DNA from: Branchiostoma floridae
Taxonomy: Eukaryota; Chordata; Leptocardii; Amphioxiformes; Branchiostomatidae
Reading direction: 5' to 3'
DNA length: 64,000 nt
NCBI RefSeq assembly: GCF_000003815.2
Contig: NC_049979.1
Coordinates: 12,376,766-12,440,765, forward strand
Part shown: positions 49,861 to 61,095 of the stretch, piece by piece
How the letters are laid out: every line of letters begins with the position of its first letter
How positions within the stretch are numbered: position 1 is the stretch's first letter
The notes under the pieces: generated by a model
Told to the model about the DNA's origin: nothing
Seen by the model: the letters and a program-made list of their open reading frames with translations, nothing else
Database searches by the model: none
Made by a program: the position numbers and the translations under genes

Positions 49861-51477
49861 CAGGACAACAGCAAAGAAAGCAAGGAAGAACTCACGATAA
49901 CTCTCCTTTCCTCCAAAAGTTCATTAATGGATTGAAGCGAATATCGTCGTCGAATCCAATATCCATTGATTTTGTTACCTTGGGAAAGGCACTTGACACG
50001 AATTTCCTCTCTTTAATCGGGTGAAAAGGAACACCTAGCTTCGGTAATATGACGCTAAATGGAGATCCCGTGTTTGAGGAGAGCCACACCTAAAGCACGT
50101 AAAAGAACAGGGTCCTTTCCGGTGTGAGTGGATAAAAGAAATCTGTCCGGTTTGCAGCTTGGACTTTCAGGTACAAACTTAGCGTGTTACGCCATTAGGC
50201 GGTTTACCGGGCATGTAATATACTGACAAACAAATAAACTCTAGTTTAGACTCTCGTCAACGCAGATCTTATAGAGCAGATACCGAGGTACTAACATGTG
50301 ACAACCATCGATCAACCAAACGTAAAAGGACCTTCACTATTTAGTATACTAAATTTTGATTATCAAACTATTGTAACATATTTCTATGTATCAAGAGGGA
50401 CGCACGTCTCACGGTGTGTACCATGTGCGCATATGCTTAGACCGACTCTGTGAAAAGTATAAAAGAAATATCTAATCTGTGACTGCATTATCGTTTGTTT
50501 CAACTTACTAATGAAAGCTTAAATCGGCCTGCAGGCCTTTTTTTTCCATTGAGTGAGGAGAGAGGCAAGGGCCTGACTATCATCCGAATAAGATTTCATC
50601 TGAAGAAAATACAAGTTACAGAGATACAGATCTTTTAAGTCCTATTCAATCTTTCAACATACATCATTACATATACAAGGTACAAAACACATAGTAGAGC
50701 AAAAAGCTATTTCATGGTTCGTGTCCGTTCGTTTTCATTATTGCTATTACTTCAAGAGTTGATTGTGAAATTAAGTATAGCACCACACCTTTACCTTACA
50801 ACAGCATATAGTAAAAAAAGAAACATCGATACAGTTGTCTTACTTCAGCATCCGTGACTGAATATATTCATCATAAGTTCAGCAGCAAAATTGCAATCCA
50901 GAGCGAAGCCAAGGCGGATCGTGGTGGTCTCGTTCTCAGGTTCTCACCAGCGCCCTGTGCGTTTCCGGCGAGACCATCATGCTGTCTCACTACGTACCCG
51001 ACATGACTTAACTCCTGCTGTCACCAGACAGAAAATGAGCATTTCCTGTCTGATTTGCAATATAATCTCCTGACGAAAAAGAAGTGATATGAAACATCGT
51101 TTTGAGACAATATATCCCATTGTTTTGATTTTGAAATGAAATGATTCCCATGATAGGCACCCTGGTCAATCAGGAACTTTTGCGCAACAAAAAGAAATAT
51201 ACACTGTATGATAACTGAATAGATTTGAGTGAAGTATGCTGATATCATATGATGCGTTAACGTTACCTCGTACAAACATTGTGCTCAGTCATTCATCAAT
51301 ACAATTCATCCGGAATGTCCTTCAATAGGCTTTGCTTTTTGAAATGAATCTTCAAAATATCTTGCCAAGTACAATAAGTATTTATCTTAGACGAAAATGA
51401 TCTAACATAGCAAACTGAAGGATGCCTCCCAAGCAAAAACAACAACAACAACAACAAAAACACTACGCCCTTCTGTT
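49861..51477. other. Tail-to-tail interval between the MFSD6-like and deiodinase genes
   Basis: It holds the 3'UTRs of both genes. AATAAA at 50233-50238 could serve the MFSD6-like gene. The deiodinase SECIS candidate lies at about 50980-50915 on the minus strand. Nothing else was recognised. Confidence 0.55.
50915..50980 (-). promoter_or_regulatory. Candidate SECIS element of the deiodinase mRNA
   Basis: On the minus strand, AUGA at 50980-50977 is followed by 12 nt (UGGUCUCGCCGG) and then AAA (50964-50962), the spacing expected between the SECIS core and its apical adenines. GGUCUCG pairs perfectly with CGAGACC (50933-50927), and a small upper stem CAGG/CCUG lies above the adenines, as in form 2 SECIS elements. 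The 3' GA is at 50920-50919. Weaknesses are five unpaired or bulged nucleotides between the stem and the 3' GA, and a poor basal helix. It lies about 500 nt downstream of the deiodinase stop codon, in the sense orientation. Confidence 0.65.
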
Positions 51478-51679
51478 TTATCCAGAGAATTTCTGCAGCC
51501 AGTCACGGACTTCCTCCGGGAGGTAGCCAACCGGACCGGGCTCGCCCTTGTAAACACACACCCCGTCCAACACGATGTACAATCTGCAGGGGGAAGAATG
51601 AGAGAGAAATAAGACAAATAACGAGGAAATTGAAATTCGTGTTATCAACATGATTCACTCCTCCGTGTTGTTGTTTTTC

Positions 51680-51719
<40 letters not shown>

Positions 51720-51743
51720 GCTTTCTTTCTTTCTTTCTTTCTG

Positions 51744-51786
<43 letters not shown>

Positions 51787-52563
51787 CTCTCTGTCTCTCT
51801 CTGTCTCTCTCTGTCTCTCACGGTCTCTCTCTGTCTCTGTCTGTCTCTCTGTTTGTCTCTCTGTCTGTCTCTCTTTCTCGGCAACTCACCTGTCCGGGAT
51901 CGCTGCATAGGCCCGCGCGGCGGCGTTGTCCATGGTGTCCACCAGGATGGGGCAGGGGATGTCGTGCAGAGCCAGCATCTCCGCCGCCGCTAGTCTCTCC
52001 TCCAGACTCCGGTGCTGCTTGATGTCCATGTTCCCGCTCATTGCCCAGCCGTCCGTGGGGTGCGCCTCGGCCACGTACACCACCACGAAGTCGGCCACGG
52101 CGGCGAAGTCCGACATGATCTGCTTGACCATGTCCAACTTCGCCCGGAACGGCTGTCAGGTGTTGCTGCCGAAGCTGATGACCAGAGGGCGGGCCGCCCG
52201 GGCGAACTGCAGCAGCCGGCAGGAGCTCCCGTCTAGCCTGACCAGGGAGGGGTCGGCGGCCTTGCCTCCCGCGAACACCTCAGCCTCCAGGTAGGACATC
52301 TCCATGGAGATCATTCCTTTCCACGCAGCAAAACTTGTCATGTCGTACAACTCCTGGTAGCACTGCTCAGGAGTCGTCAGAACTCCTGGAGCCACACTGT
52401 CGGCTTCTCTCATGTATAGAGACAAAATTGGTCGCCTGAGAGCCGGGAGGAGGCATGCTGTCCTTGCTAGTACAGAACAGACAAAGAAAAGCGGCGTTCC
52501 CAAGACACAGAACAGCAGGAACCGCACACCGCTCCAAGCGCTTTGTATAAAGGTGGAGGCCAT
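51478..52563 (-). CDS. Iodothyronine deiodinase, selenoprotein with in-frame UGA
   Basis: Deiodinases remove iodine from thyroid hormones using an active-site selenocysteine in a thioredoxin fold. Exon 1 is 52563-51890 and exon 2 is 51583-51478, giving 259 codons if the TGA at 52158-52156 (codon 136) is read as Sec. The context SFGSNTU-QPF matches the family core GSxTU-PPF. Reading continues in frame with DFVVVYVAEAHPTDGWA, the conserved Glu-Ala-His segment, then PCPILVDTMDNAAARAY and a C-terminal YKGEPGPVGYLPEEVRDWL, all in family order. A hydrophobic stretch at residues 13-40 (VRFLLFCVLGTPLFFVCSVL) fits the N-terminal membrane anchor. Vertebrate enzymes are about 250-300 residues. A SECIS candidate lies in the 3'UTR. 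Type (1, 2 or 3) cannot be assigned, and this may be an invertebrate-specific paralogue. Confidence 0.93.
51680..51874. repeat. CTTT/CTGT microsatellite filling the deiodinase intron
   Basis: (CTTT)n is followed by CTCTCTGT units over about 195 bp of a 306-bp intron. In the transcript it is a purine-rich GAAA/GACA tract. It ends about 15 bp from the exon 1 donor. Confidence 0.95.
52156..52158 (-). other. Selenocysteine UGA codon of the deiodinase
   Basis: TGA falls exactly at the catalytic position (GSNT-U-QPF). The downstream frame stays open for 124 more codons across a correctly phased intron, with conserved residues throughout. That argues for recoding rather than a nonsense mutation. 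Confidence 0.92.
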
Positions 52564-54071
52564 TACACAATAACCGTTATATGTGGACTGACGTCAGTGC
52601 ACTTTAACATTACATCAGCTGTATGACCCACTTTATAATTCGATCACAAGACGCAGATCAAACAACAGAGGTCAAATAGACGTGTTCCACATACCACTGT
52701 ATGCAGGCCAGGATATACCTTCAGGTAGTAGACGTAAAAAGAAAGGAATAAAGAGCCACATATTTCATTATTCACAATCACTTTAAAAGCATTCACAAGA
52801 ATCGGGTGCTGTGGGGGGTCGGACAGACGCACATGTAACATCGTCAAAACAAAGAACAAGAAAATAGAAAGCAATTTTCTTCAGTGAACCCGAGTCATGT
52901 GCTTACACATAGCCAACAGCGCCGGTATATAAACAGACGACGCACTACTCAGTCTGAGTCAGTGCATTAGGTTTGGAAGGATGTTTTTAATTGCATGTGG
53001 CATTAGTCAGTACAAAACTGTAGTCGGTGTACCTGTCACGATCAGGTTAAAGTGATTTTTGTTTTATTCCTGGCGTTTTTTAATGCATGACATTTAGATC
53101 ATCCAAGGACATTATACCACATCGTCCTTGGATCATCTTGTGTCATCATCCGGCCATCTATCTGCCGTTACTTTGCTGCAGTTTGTAAATAACCACTAGA
53201 AGGCGTTTCCCTCTTGCATGTTTCAAACTTTGTGCAGAAAAAAAAATAGTAGAGTCAACTCTGTGTCGACTTAATAGTCATTTACTTTTGTTATGTTTGA
53301 ACTTTGCAGTTCTTTCTCAATAAGACATTGGATCCCTGCACTTGACTTTCACGTCATGTACTAGAGTACCCTGGGCTTATCATTCTCACACCTGACACGC
53401 CCCCTGCTCTCGTTCCCAGAACCTTCAGTGGGGATGACCCAACTTGACCCCAACATGGCGGCGGAGGAGACTAATTTTCACTGGGAGTGACTTCCGCCAG
53501 GTTCTGAAAAGCGCCAAGACCTTCTAAGTCGAACTTCATTCACTATACAGCTTACTTCTTGCTAGAGGAACATACCAGAGAGCTTGGTAAGTACACGATA
53601 TGTATAGATCATGTAGCAATGTTATGCAAAGCTTTCGGTTCGTGAGAGCTGTTTACGCGCGCACGGCAGAATTGCAGAAGGACACGTCAGCGACGTGCAT
53701 ATGATGTTTGAAGAAAGTAGGCCTTGAATATTTCTCATATGCACGGTTCGTTAGCATTGTTTGCATGATGTCCCTTGCACGGAATTTCGTAGATTGCATA
53801 GCCAATTTACACTCGCACGAAAGAGAGGCATGCATCCGTATGACGTTACCCGTAAAACCATTGGTAAAACATGTCAGCGGTGTCGTGCTTTCATTGTGAA
53901 AAAGGCCAACGTTGAATATAATGTAAAAACATGGAGGCAGAACTGAGAAAAAATGGCTAGACGTATCATGGATCTAATACCTCCGTGCGTCGATGGGACG
54001 CAACTTAAGTCTTGTTCTTATAAGCTTTAACATTCACACAGGTGTTTCGTCAATATTTGCTGAGGGCGGAG
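52564..54071. promoter_or_regulatory. Divergent promoter interval of deiodinase and MESD
   Basis: The start codons are 1.5 kb apart and diverge. Near 53452-53464 the sequence AACATGGCGGCGG matches the YY1-type element often found at transcription start sites. A non-coding MESD first exon probably ends at the GTAAGT donor at 53587, and the next exon begins at 54042 after CACACAG. The left part (52600-53000) shows no clear element. Confidence 0.5.
53455..53490 (+). other. Possible 11-codon upstream ORF in the MESD 5'UTR
   Basis: An ATG within the GGCGGCGG motif opens 11 codons (MAAEETNFHWE) ending at TGA 53488-53490, upstream of the putative UTR-exon donor at 53587. It matters only if transcription starts upstream of 53455. 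A YY1 reading of the same motif is equally likely. Confidence 0.3.
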
Positions 54072-55817
54072 ATGGCGAGGTACGTCTGGATAGTTCTCCT
54101 CTGTGCCCTGATCCTCCCGCTGGGCTGGACCAAGAAGGAGATCCCAGAAGACAAGAAGATGAAAAAGGACCTGCGGGATTACACGGACGCTGACTTGGAG
54201 CGGCTGTATGAGCAGTGGGAGGAGGTAAAAACAATCTCCCCAATATATTTGATAATTTCTTAAACCCTTAAAGGCATACTACGCAGTTTTTTGCGCTCAA
54301 ATTTGAAATATTCTAGAATTAAGAAATATCAGATTTACTACTACTTTTTGTCACTTTTTGACACTTTTGTGTCATTATTTCACGTTTGCAACGTAAAGGA
54401 TTAGCCTACAAACATTCCGCTCTAGGCACCCTGTAACCTTGTGTCCCCCCAAGTTAGACCCTACAGGTCTTGCTTGCCACCAGTAGGTCCCCCGGGGTGG
54501 GGTAATCAGTTAGCACATGCATGGCAGACTGCAGATAAAGAACACAATGGAGATCTTCTTTGGAAACACCTATATCTAATCATTCTAAAATAGCATATAA
54601 TCATGAACTTATTAGTCTATTTTGTAGGATATCAACAAGCTAAGGTCATATTCCCTTCAAAACTGCAAGAAACCTTGTACAGAAAGCTAGTCTACTGTAC
54701 TCAGAGGAACTGTCAACTGGCCCCCCACTGGGAAGCCAGGCTGATAAGCAAGAAACAACAACACACAGAGGCAGTAACCAGCCTGTGCCCATCTGTTTCT
54801 TGGAAGATCACAATTTTTATACATCATAATGTGGTGCATTGATGTCGCAGCATCTCTCCATGAATATTGGTATGCAATGCTATAGGGTTGATTGAGCTAA
54901 CAATGTAAAGAAAAAGTAGCAAAAGCTACTTTTTGTTTTGTTCAAAAATCCCGTAGTATGCGTTAACGTTATTCATTTGTACACACCTATTGTCCCAGGC
55001 AAAAAAATGCTACATGCCTCCCTTCAGCACATCATTAGCACAGTCCCGACTGCTGCCTACCTGTGTCAAACTTCTGATGTTAAAAAGTACCATGAAAAGC
55101 CATTATTGTCCCCTGTGGTAGCCTTTTATATCTCATATGTTCAGTTCATAATCCACATAGCATGCTTATCACTTTCTATATAATGTATAACAAGTGCTTT
55201 CTTCTTATGAATGATAATTAAGATGAATTTTTATTAGTATAAAGGAGGAGGCCCCCCTCCCGCATATGTTTTTATTGTTTATTGAATTATGTCATTTCTT
55301 CCTTGTTGTGCAAATGAATGAAAAACACAAGGATGAGGAGCCACTGGAGGAGGATGAGCTCCCAGAACACCTCCGTCCTGCCCCGAAGATCGACCTGTCC
55401 AACCTGAACCCAGACAAGCCGGAGGATCTCCTCAAGATGAGCAAGAAGGGTCGGACCCTGATGATGTTCGTCTCTGTGTCCGGCAGCCCCACGCAGAAGG
55501 AGACCGAAGAAATCACCCAGCTGTGGCAGTCCAGCCTTTTCAACGCAAACTACGAGGTGACCCGGTACGTTGTGTCGGACGACCGGGTCATCTTCCTGCT
55601 GAAGGACGGCAGCAAGGCGTTCGAGATCAGGGACTTCCTGGTTCAGCAGGACCGCTGCGCTGAGGTCAGCTTCGAGAACCAACAGTTCCCCGGAAAGGGC
55701 GCCCCACAGGGAGAGGAGGGAGACAACAACAGCGCTCAGACCAAGAGCAAAAAGTCATCCAGTAGCAAAGGGAGTGGTGACGAAAACAAAACAAAGAAGA
55801 AGAAAACAGAACTATGA
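54072..55817 (+). CDS. MESD: MESD, ER chaperone for LRP-family receptors
   Basis: MESD (Boca in flies) is an ER-resident chaperone that folds the beta-propeller/EGF modules of LDL-receptor-related proteins, and so is needed for Wnt co-receptor LRP5/6. Two coding exons, 54072-54224 and 55332-55817, give 212 residues (vertebrate form about 234). The N-terminus MARYVWIVLLCALILPLGW is a signal peptide. KKDLRDYTDADLERLYEQWEE is the conserved helical start. The core carries LMMFVSVSGSPTQKETEEI, LWQSSLFNANYEVTRY and DFLVQQDRCAEVSFE. The tail is Lys/Ser-rich and ends KTEL, an ER-retrieval signal in place of the vertebrate REDL. The exon 2 acceptor (ACAAG before GATGAG) sits about 25 nt from its pyrimidine tract, which is slightly unusual. 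A non-coding first exon lies upstream. Confidence 0.95.
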
Positions 55818-58195
55818 CAGGGAGTAAGCAAAGTCAAGGCATAAGCTTGTATCAAACTTGACAGCCATTCCGTAGAGAAATTTAGGTCTTGTATTCTATG
55901 CACATCATTTTTATGTTTGATCAATAGGGATAAAATCACCTCTAGTCCTGGCACGTTTCATATATTTTTTGTTATACAGAAACTTTTTGTAAGAACTTCA
56001 GTCAAACATGTTACTTCAATATCATCCAACTATTTTGATTCAATTTTTTTTCCCAAGCAGACAAGGTCACCCCTACTCCTCTCGATATGTGTATTCTTTT
56101 ATGAGAGAAAGTTTGAAGTTTTTAAAAGTCTTATGCCTGAAGCTCCCTCATACATGGGGTCACTGGCAAAGTGGTGCAGTTCATGGAAAACCTTCTTCTG
56201 TGTTTAAGTACTGTGGCTCAGTTTTATAGTTCAGTATTTCCTACTCAAGTACAGTGTGTTGGAGCTGATAAAGTGAAAAGCTTTGCAGAAATATGGACTA
56301 CCGGTAAGATGGGACTTCATAAGTTCTTCATGGCTGTCTCAAAGTTTCTTTTTTTTCCATCCCGCTCATTGGCTGGGAGCCTATGTTGTTAAATCTGTAA
56401 TTCTATGCTTTCAAAAATACATTTCCATCAGTTTCTAGTAAACAGCACAAGCAATATCCACTGAATTTAGTGAATGACTGACTTGATGTATGCCTTTTAT
56501 ATGAATTCTGAAAGAAAATCTATTGAATGATTCATGCACAAAATACTCTATCTAGTACAAGTAAGCATAATACATCTTACATTAATGAAATGTCTACACC
56601 AGATGTATTAGTACTCAATATGTGTAGCATACATGATTTGTAGTCTCCAACTTGATTCTGCTGGAGAATTGTTTATTGCCAAACAACTTGTCACCTAAAT
56701 ATGATTCTACTAAATAGAAAGGATAAAAATCAGTGTTTTTTTCTAGCACATGTACTTCTGTATACTGTTAACAGTGTCAGAGAACACAGTAGGATTTTTT
56801 TATTCCAACACAAAAGATGTTAATTCCTTACCTAGGTTTTGGTCTGATTAACATCAGTTCTTATGATTGGTGGCCCACCCATCAACTTGAAGTAGTGAAT
56901 GATTCTGGTAAGATAGCCATGCCTAGAATCAAACTCTGAGCTTGCAATGGGCAGGTTTAACCGACCTGTTAATGTGGATCAGAAAACTTAGGCGAGGATG
57001 ATCTGTTGTTGTGCATGAGCAAATATTTAGTTTTACTATCTGTGGTTAGATGCAGGAAAACCTTAGTCATCCGCAATCTTGTAAGTTGGTCATATTAAGT
57101 GCCTTAAGGTAAAAAAATCTCCAAGCAGATGTTAGTGGGGTAGACATGGAAAGGGATTTTATTGGAGTATCACTCTTTCCTTAAGAGGTATAAGATTCTT
57201 TAGAGTAACTATTCCAGGAGAGAACACAGCATATACATAATGGATTGATATGTGTCACGGTGTCACTCAGAAATTTCCCCTCCAGTATCTGCTTGGAGAT
57301 TGTTAAACGCCCTTCAGAAGGAATGTGAACATTCCTAATAACTGGTACAGTACTGAGAGATTTCTTAAGTTCCATGAAGAAGTGAGGTGAGCAGGTCTCA
57401 TAGTTTTGTGAACTGTCATACCTACACAGACCGAAGAGCACTTGTAAGGGCACTGGGAAAGAGCAGAGGCGTGTCTTGTTTGCATGGATACGCCCGCTAA
57501 TCTCATTCCCAGGCCTGCAGTGAAGTATGAAGGAGTGCCATATTGAATCCCAAAGTGTGAACAAAGTGTAAGGAAGGAGTATCCACCTCCTGTATTTGTC
57601 TGGGACTGGGTGTCGTGAATGACGTCAACTAACATGCAAACTCCGAGGAGAGTGTAGTTGTGTGATAGGCAGGGCCAGAAACCATTGAGGATATGGGACC
57701 TCCTTGTTGAAACCAAGGGAGGCCATTAATGTGAAAACGGTTGCGATTGTGCCGATTAAAAGATGATTGACAGTTAGTACTTGTGTCTGTGAGGTGTTGG
57801 GTTCACTTATGCCTGGAATGTCTTGAATGGAACGTCTGTGACACTGTGTCAAAAAGTGTTAGAACTTAGGAGAGCAATTCTGAGTTTCCATGGGCCTGGT
57901 CACCGCTCTCCTCTGGTCGGATTTATGAGTCTGTCGGGCACAGGCACTACTACTATCAGCCTAGTTTTCAGCCTTTTGAGTTTTCGCCGCTAGAGGGTCA
58001 ACTGTTTAGGTCAGCAATTTTACGACTAAGCTTAACAATTTTACGTGAATTCTTTATTTGCTAGTAACGTTTATTCGCAAAATTAGTAAGCACACTAATA
58101 AAACTGCGCTGTCCTCGAAAAAGGATGTTGCACCGTGTTCGGAAAAGTGAAGTGTAGTTTTTGGGCACCCGGTCCGCATAAGAAGCAAGACAGTC

Positions 58196-58708
58196 TTAAA
58201 GGGGTCCTAAACTCCAGACGGGACGGGAGTGTTATTTTTCAACAGATAAGGTGTCGATGAACTCATAATCAACAACCTTTTTGCAGAATTTTACTTGCAG
58301 TAAATTATGCGAAGTGCACATGTGTTTGTAAAACTCACTAAACCCATGCAGACCCCACCCATGCATTTCCTATACGTATAGACACTTCTTTCTTCGTGAA
58401 TATTTCTGGCATAAATGAGGGGCGATGTGCACACTACACAAGACGGTCAATTGTTTACAAGATATCAAACAACACAAAACAAGACGAGTTTTTAACATCG
58501 CCCCTCAAATTAGTTTTGTAACCGAACTTTTATCAGGCCATAGGCTGAGCTTTCTTAATTAAATTAAAGAGTATTTGGGGAGTTTACCACAAGTATATAC
58601 TGAATGAATGTACTTGAGACTAGTGGGTATTTTATCATATAATGTTTTACATCTTAAAATTAACATATATCGGTAGAAAGCACCCTCTTGTGAGTTGTGG
58701 AGTTTCAA
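58196..58708. mobile_element. Decayed relative of the TTAA MITE
   Basis: Shares internal blocks with 7981-8497, such as ACTCACTAAACCCATGCAGACC and ATAAATGAGG, and starts TTAAAGGGG. The right terminus has diverged or been lost and runs into another dispersed repeat at 58729. Confidence 0.75.
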
Positions 58709-58728
58709 GTCAAGTCAAAGTCCTTTCC

Positions 58729-58840
58729 GTGCCTGATGGCGCATAGGGCGGCGCCCCTCTCCGTTTCATCAGCCCAGGGCCACACAACTTCGTACAATCA
58801 CTACAGCAGGGGGCTAGTCCACTGGTAGTGGTGTGTGTTC
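58729..58840. repeat. Dispersed repeat, second copy of 10713-10830
   Basis: Same blocks and order as 10713-10830; it directly follows the decayed TTAA MITE. Confidence 0.65.
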
Positions 58841-59794
58841 AATGAATATAAATATGAATAAAGAAAACATGGTGTTGTGCAAGGGTTGCGCATGTGTAAA
58901 TCGTCGCACATCCTTCCTTGTGTTCACCGGATCTTCTTCCCACCTTTAACTTCATTTCCTTCGTAATACTTGGTGCTATACCACTGGTCCACTGCTACAT
59001 TCGGGAGCCACACCCGCAAAAGTTTATTATCCTACAGAAACAGACTGTCAATAAGAAACTAAAATACCACAGAAAACAAAAGACCACCCCTGTAACCGAG
59101 TGGTCAACGCCTGAATGATACCCACCCACATAAACTACTATGATAACATATCAAACGGTCTCTTTTGACCATTGTGTTCAGAGGAGGAAGTCACGACAAC
59201 AAAGCTCTCAGGTAAGGACTAATGATATATGATGTGCAGCCTACGATCCATATTGATTCTGGGGTTTCCACAAAAGTGAAGATATCAAACACTTTTAGTA
59301 AGTATTGGCTTTGCTTGATCTTGCTTGGGCATTTTTGTACAAAGTTTCTACAACATAACTGATTTCAAATGAGGTTAAACTCCACCGAAACAGAAATTTC
59401 ATGATTTCCTTGGTTGACCATGACATACATGTTGCCAGTCTGTACACATGTACACCACAAACATGTAAATTAGCGGTTAGGAGAAAGAAAATCGATTAGA
59501 CTAGCATCCGACTTTGGCCTACATTTAGTGGGACATGTGACCGGGCAGACGTTTTTCTGAGTTTGAAAATACGTTCAGATTGGCTATATGCAGTATGCAA
59601 ACCTACAATGGTTGTAAGATAGTCTTTCACAGTCCGTTGCGACAAAAACGTACGGATAGTTTACCTTCAGTTTCTGTCTTTTCGAAGATAGAAGTGTTTT
59701 TTTAAGTCTCGTGACAATCATACGATGGGTGTGTGTGGGAATATTTAGATCACATCGTCTTCGTACTATCATAATATTGGGTTATATGTCATAA

Positions 59795-59900
59795 CTACAG
59801 GGTATTTGGCCCATTATCTAGTGGTACTGGGTTCAAATCCCGTTATGCTAACGATCTTTTGCCCTTTGGAAAGTCACTTTACTTGCTTGGGGTGCCACCA
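59795..59900 (+). repeat. tRNA-derived SINE
   Basis: A-box-like TATCTAGTGGTACTGG is followed by B box GGGTTCAAATCCCG and then a SINE-like CTTTGGAAAGTCACTT tail. The acceptor-stem pairing of a true tRNA is absent. Confidence 0.6.
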
Positions 59901-59976
59901 CATATTGTAAGCTTCAGACCCTGTAAAAAGAGAAGAGTCGGCCCATCCAATAACCAATGATAATCCAATTACTATC

Positions 59977-60094
59977 TAGCCTGCGTATCAGCCTTGTTAG
60001 TTTACCGGTATACCAGGGCTTCCATACTCCCCGTCACTGGTGAGCATGGGAGCGTTCGACCTCCGATAAACTAACAAGACTGATACTCAGGCTA
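59977..60094. repeat. Fold-back element, TAGCCTGG family
   Basis: TAGCCTGCGTATCAGCCTTG..TTAGTTTA is mirrored by TAAACTAA..CAAGACTGATACTCAGGCTA. It is 118 bp. Confidence 0.8.
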
Positions 60095-61095
60095 ATTATC
60101 GGGTCCGCCCGATTTTTTTGGGTGGCGGGTCAGTAGTTGTTGATTATACCCAGGCTACACTCCACCATGTCCACCCAGAAATGATGTAAAAATTAGTATC
60201 TTTAATAGTCCTAGACTTCGGTTGAGGAGGCAAAAGGTGGTGGCTGTGGGGGCCATGCCTTCCAATACCCACCGCCCCCAGGCTTAAAAAATTTCTCCGT
60301 TTTCAGAAAATTAAAGTTACGGAACCGGCCAGATTATCTTTACTTTCACCAAGGAGGCTAAGTTTTGGTTTTCGGAGCTGTAGTTGTTTTCGAAATGAAG
60401 GAGTGATTAGCTACATTATGGGCCCCTAGCAGATTTTAAGGCACTGCAGCAGGATTCACGGTTTTGATATCTCGTGTTCTTGGTATGCTATAGTAATGGT
60501 GGAAAGCTCATGAACTCTCCAAGAAGTGTCATCGGTTTTAGCCCCTAGCAGCTTTTCTTTGAACGGCAGGGGTCTATTTTGTTAACGTTGCAATCTTCTC
60601 TACCTCTGCTTCGAAATTCTATTGGTTTTAGCATTTTCTTGGGTACACTTGACAATTTTACGGGTATTCTTAACTAGTAACGTTAAGTATGCACATAGTG
60701 CCATTGCTAAGTATAACAACGTTACAAATAAAACTGCCCTGTATTCAGACAAATTATTGCACTGAGCTCCGCAAAAAGTGAGTGTACTTTCTTGGGCAGT
60801 GGACACCCCTACAAGGCAGTCTTTGCCGACAGTGTGCATAGCAGGATTCAAACCCCCAACCTGCTCTCCAAGCAAAGGTTAGGCTTGGAAAAACGTACAA
60901 AACACCGCCCAGTATGCTCACAGCAAGCCCGCTGCCTGCTACATACATCTGCTTGGAGATTATGCAAGACCACCCGCGACATCCGCGAATCGTGTTGTGC
61001 AGAGGGTTACGCATATGTAAATCATCTCACATCCTTCCTTGTGTTCACAGATCTTCTCAGTGACTCAGAGTTGAGCAGCCGAGCTTGCCGAAAAG

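Larger units (their letters stand above)
55818..61095. other. Interval between MESD and the glutathione peroxidase
   Basis: No gene was recognised. It holds the MESD 3'UTR, unplaced AT-rich sequence (56000-57900), a decayed duplicate of the GPx upstream region (58015-58936 versus 60640-61057) interrupted by a TTAA MITE relative (58196-58708), a dispersed repeat (58729-58840), a tRNA-derived SINE (59795-59900) and a fold-back element (59977-60094). ORFs at 57181-57852 match nothing I know. Confidence 0.55.

Noticed and set aside
52156..52158. Deiodinase as a pseudogene because of an in-frame stop
   Set aside because: The stop is UGA at the exact catalytic Sec position, the rest of the frame is intact, and a SECIS candidate is present.
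57181..57852. Overlapping minus-strand ORFs of 75 to 137 codons downstream of MESD
   Set aside because: Three frames overlap without one standing out, and no domain or splice signals were recognised. A decayed element remains possible.
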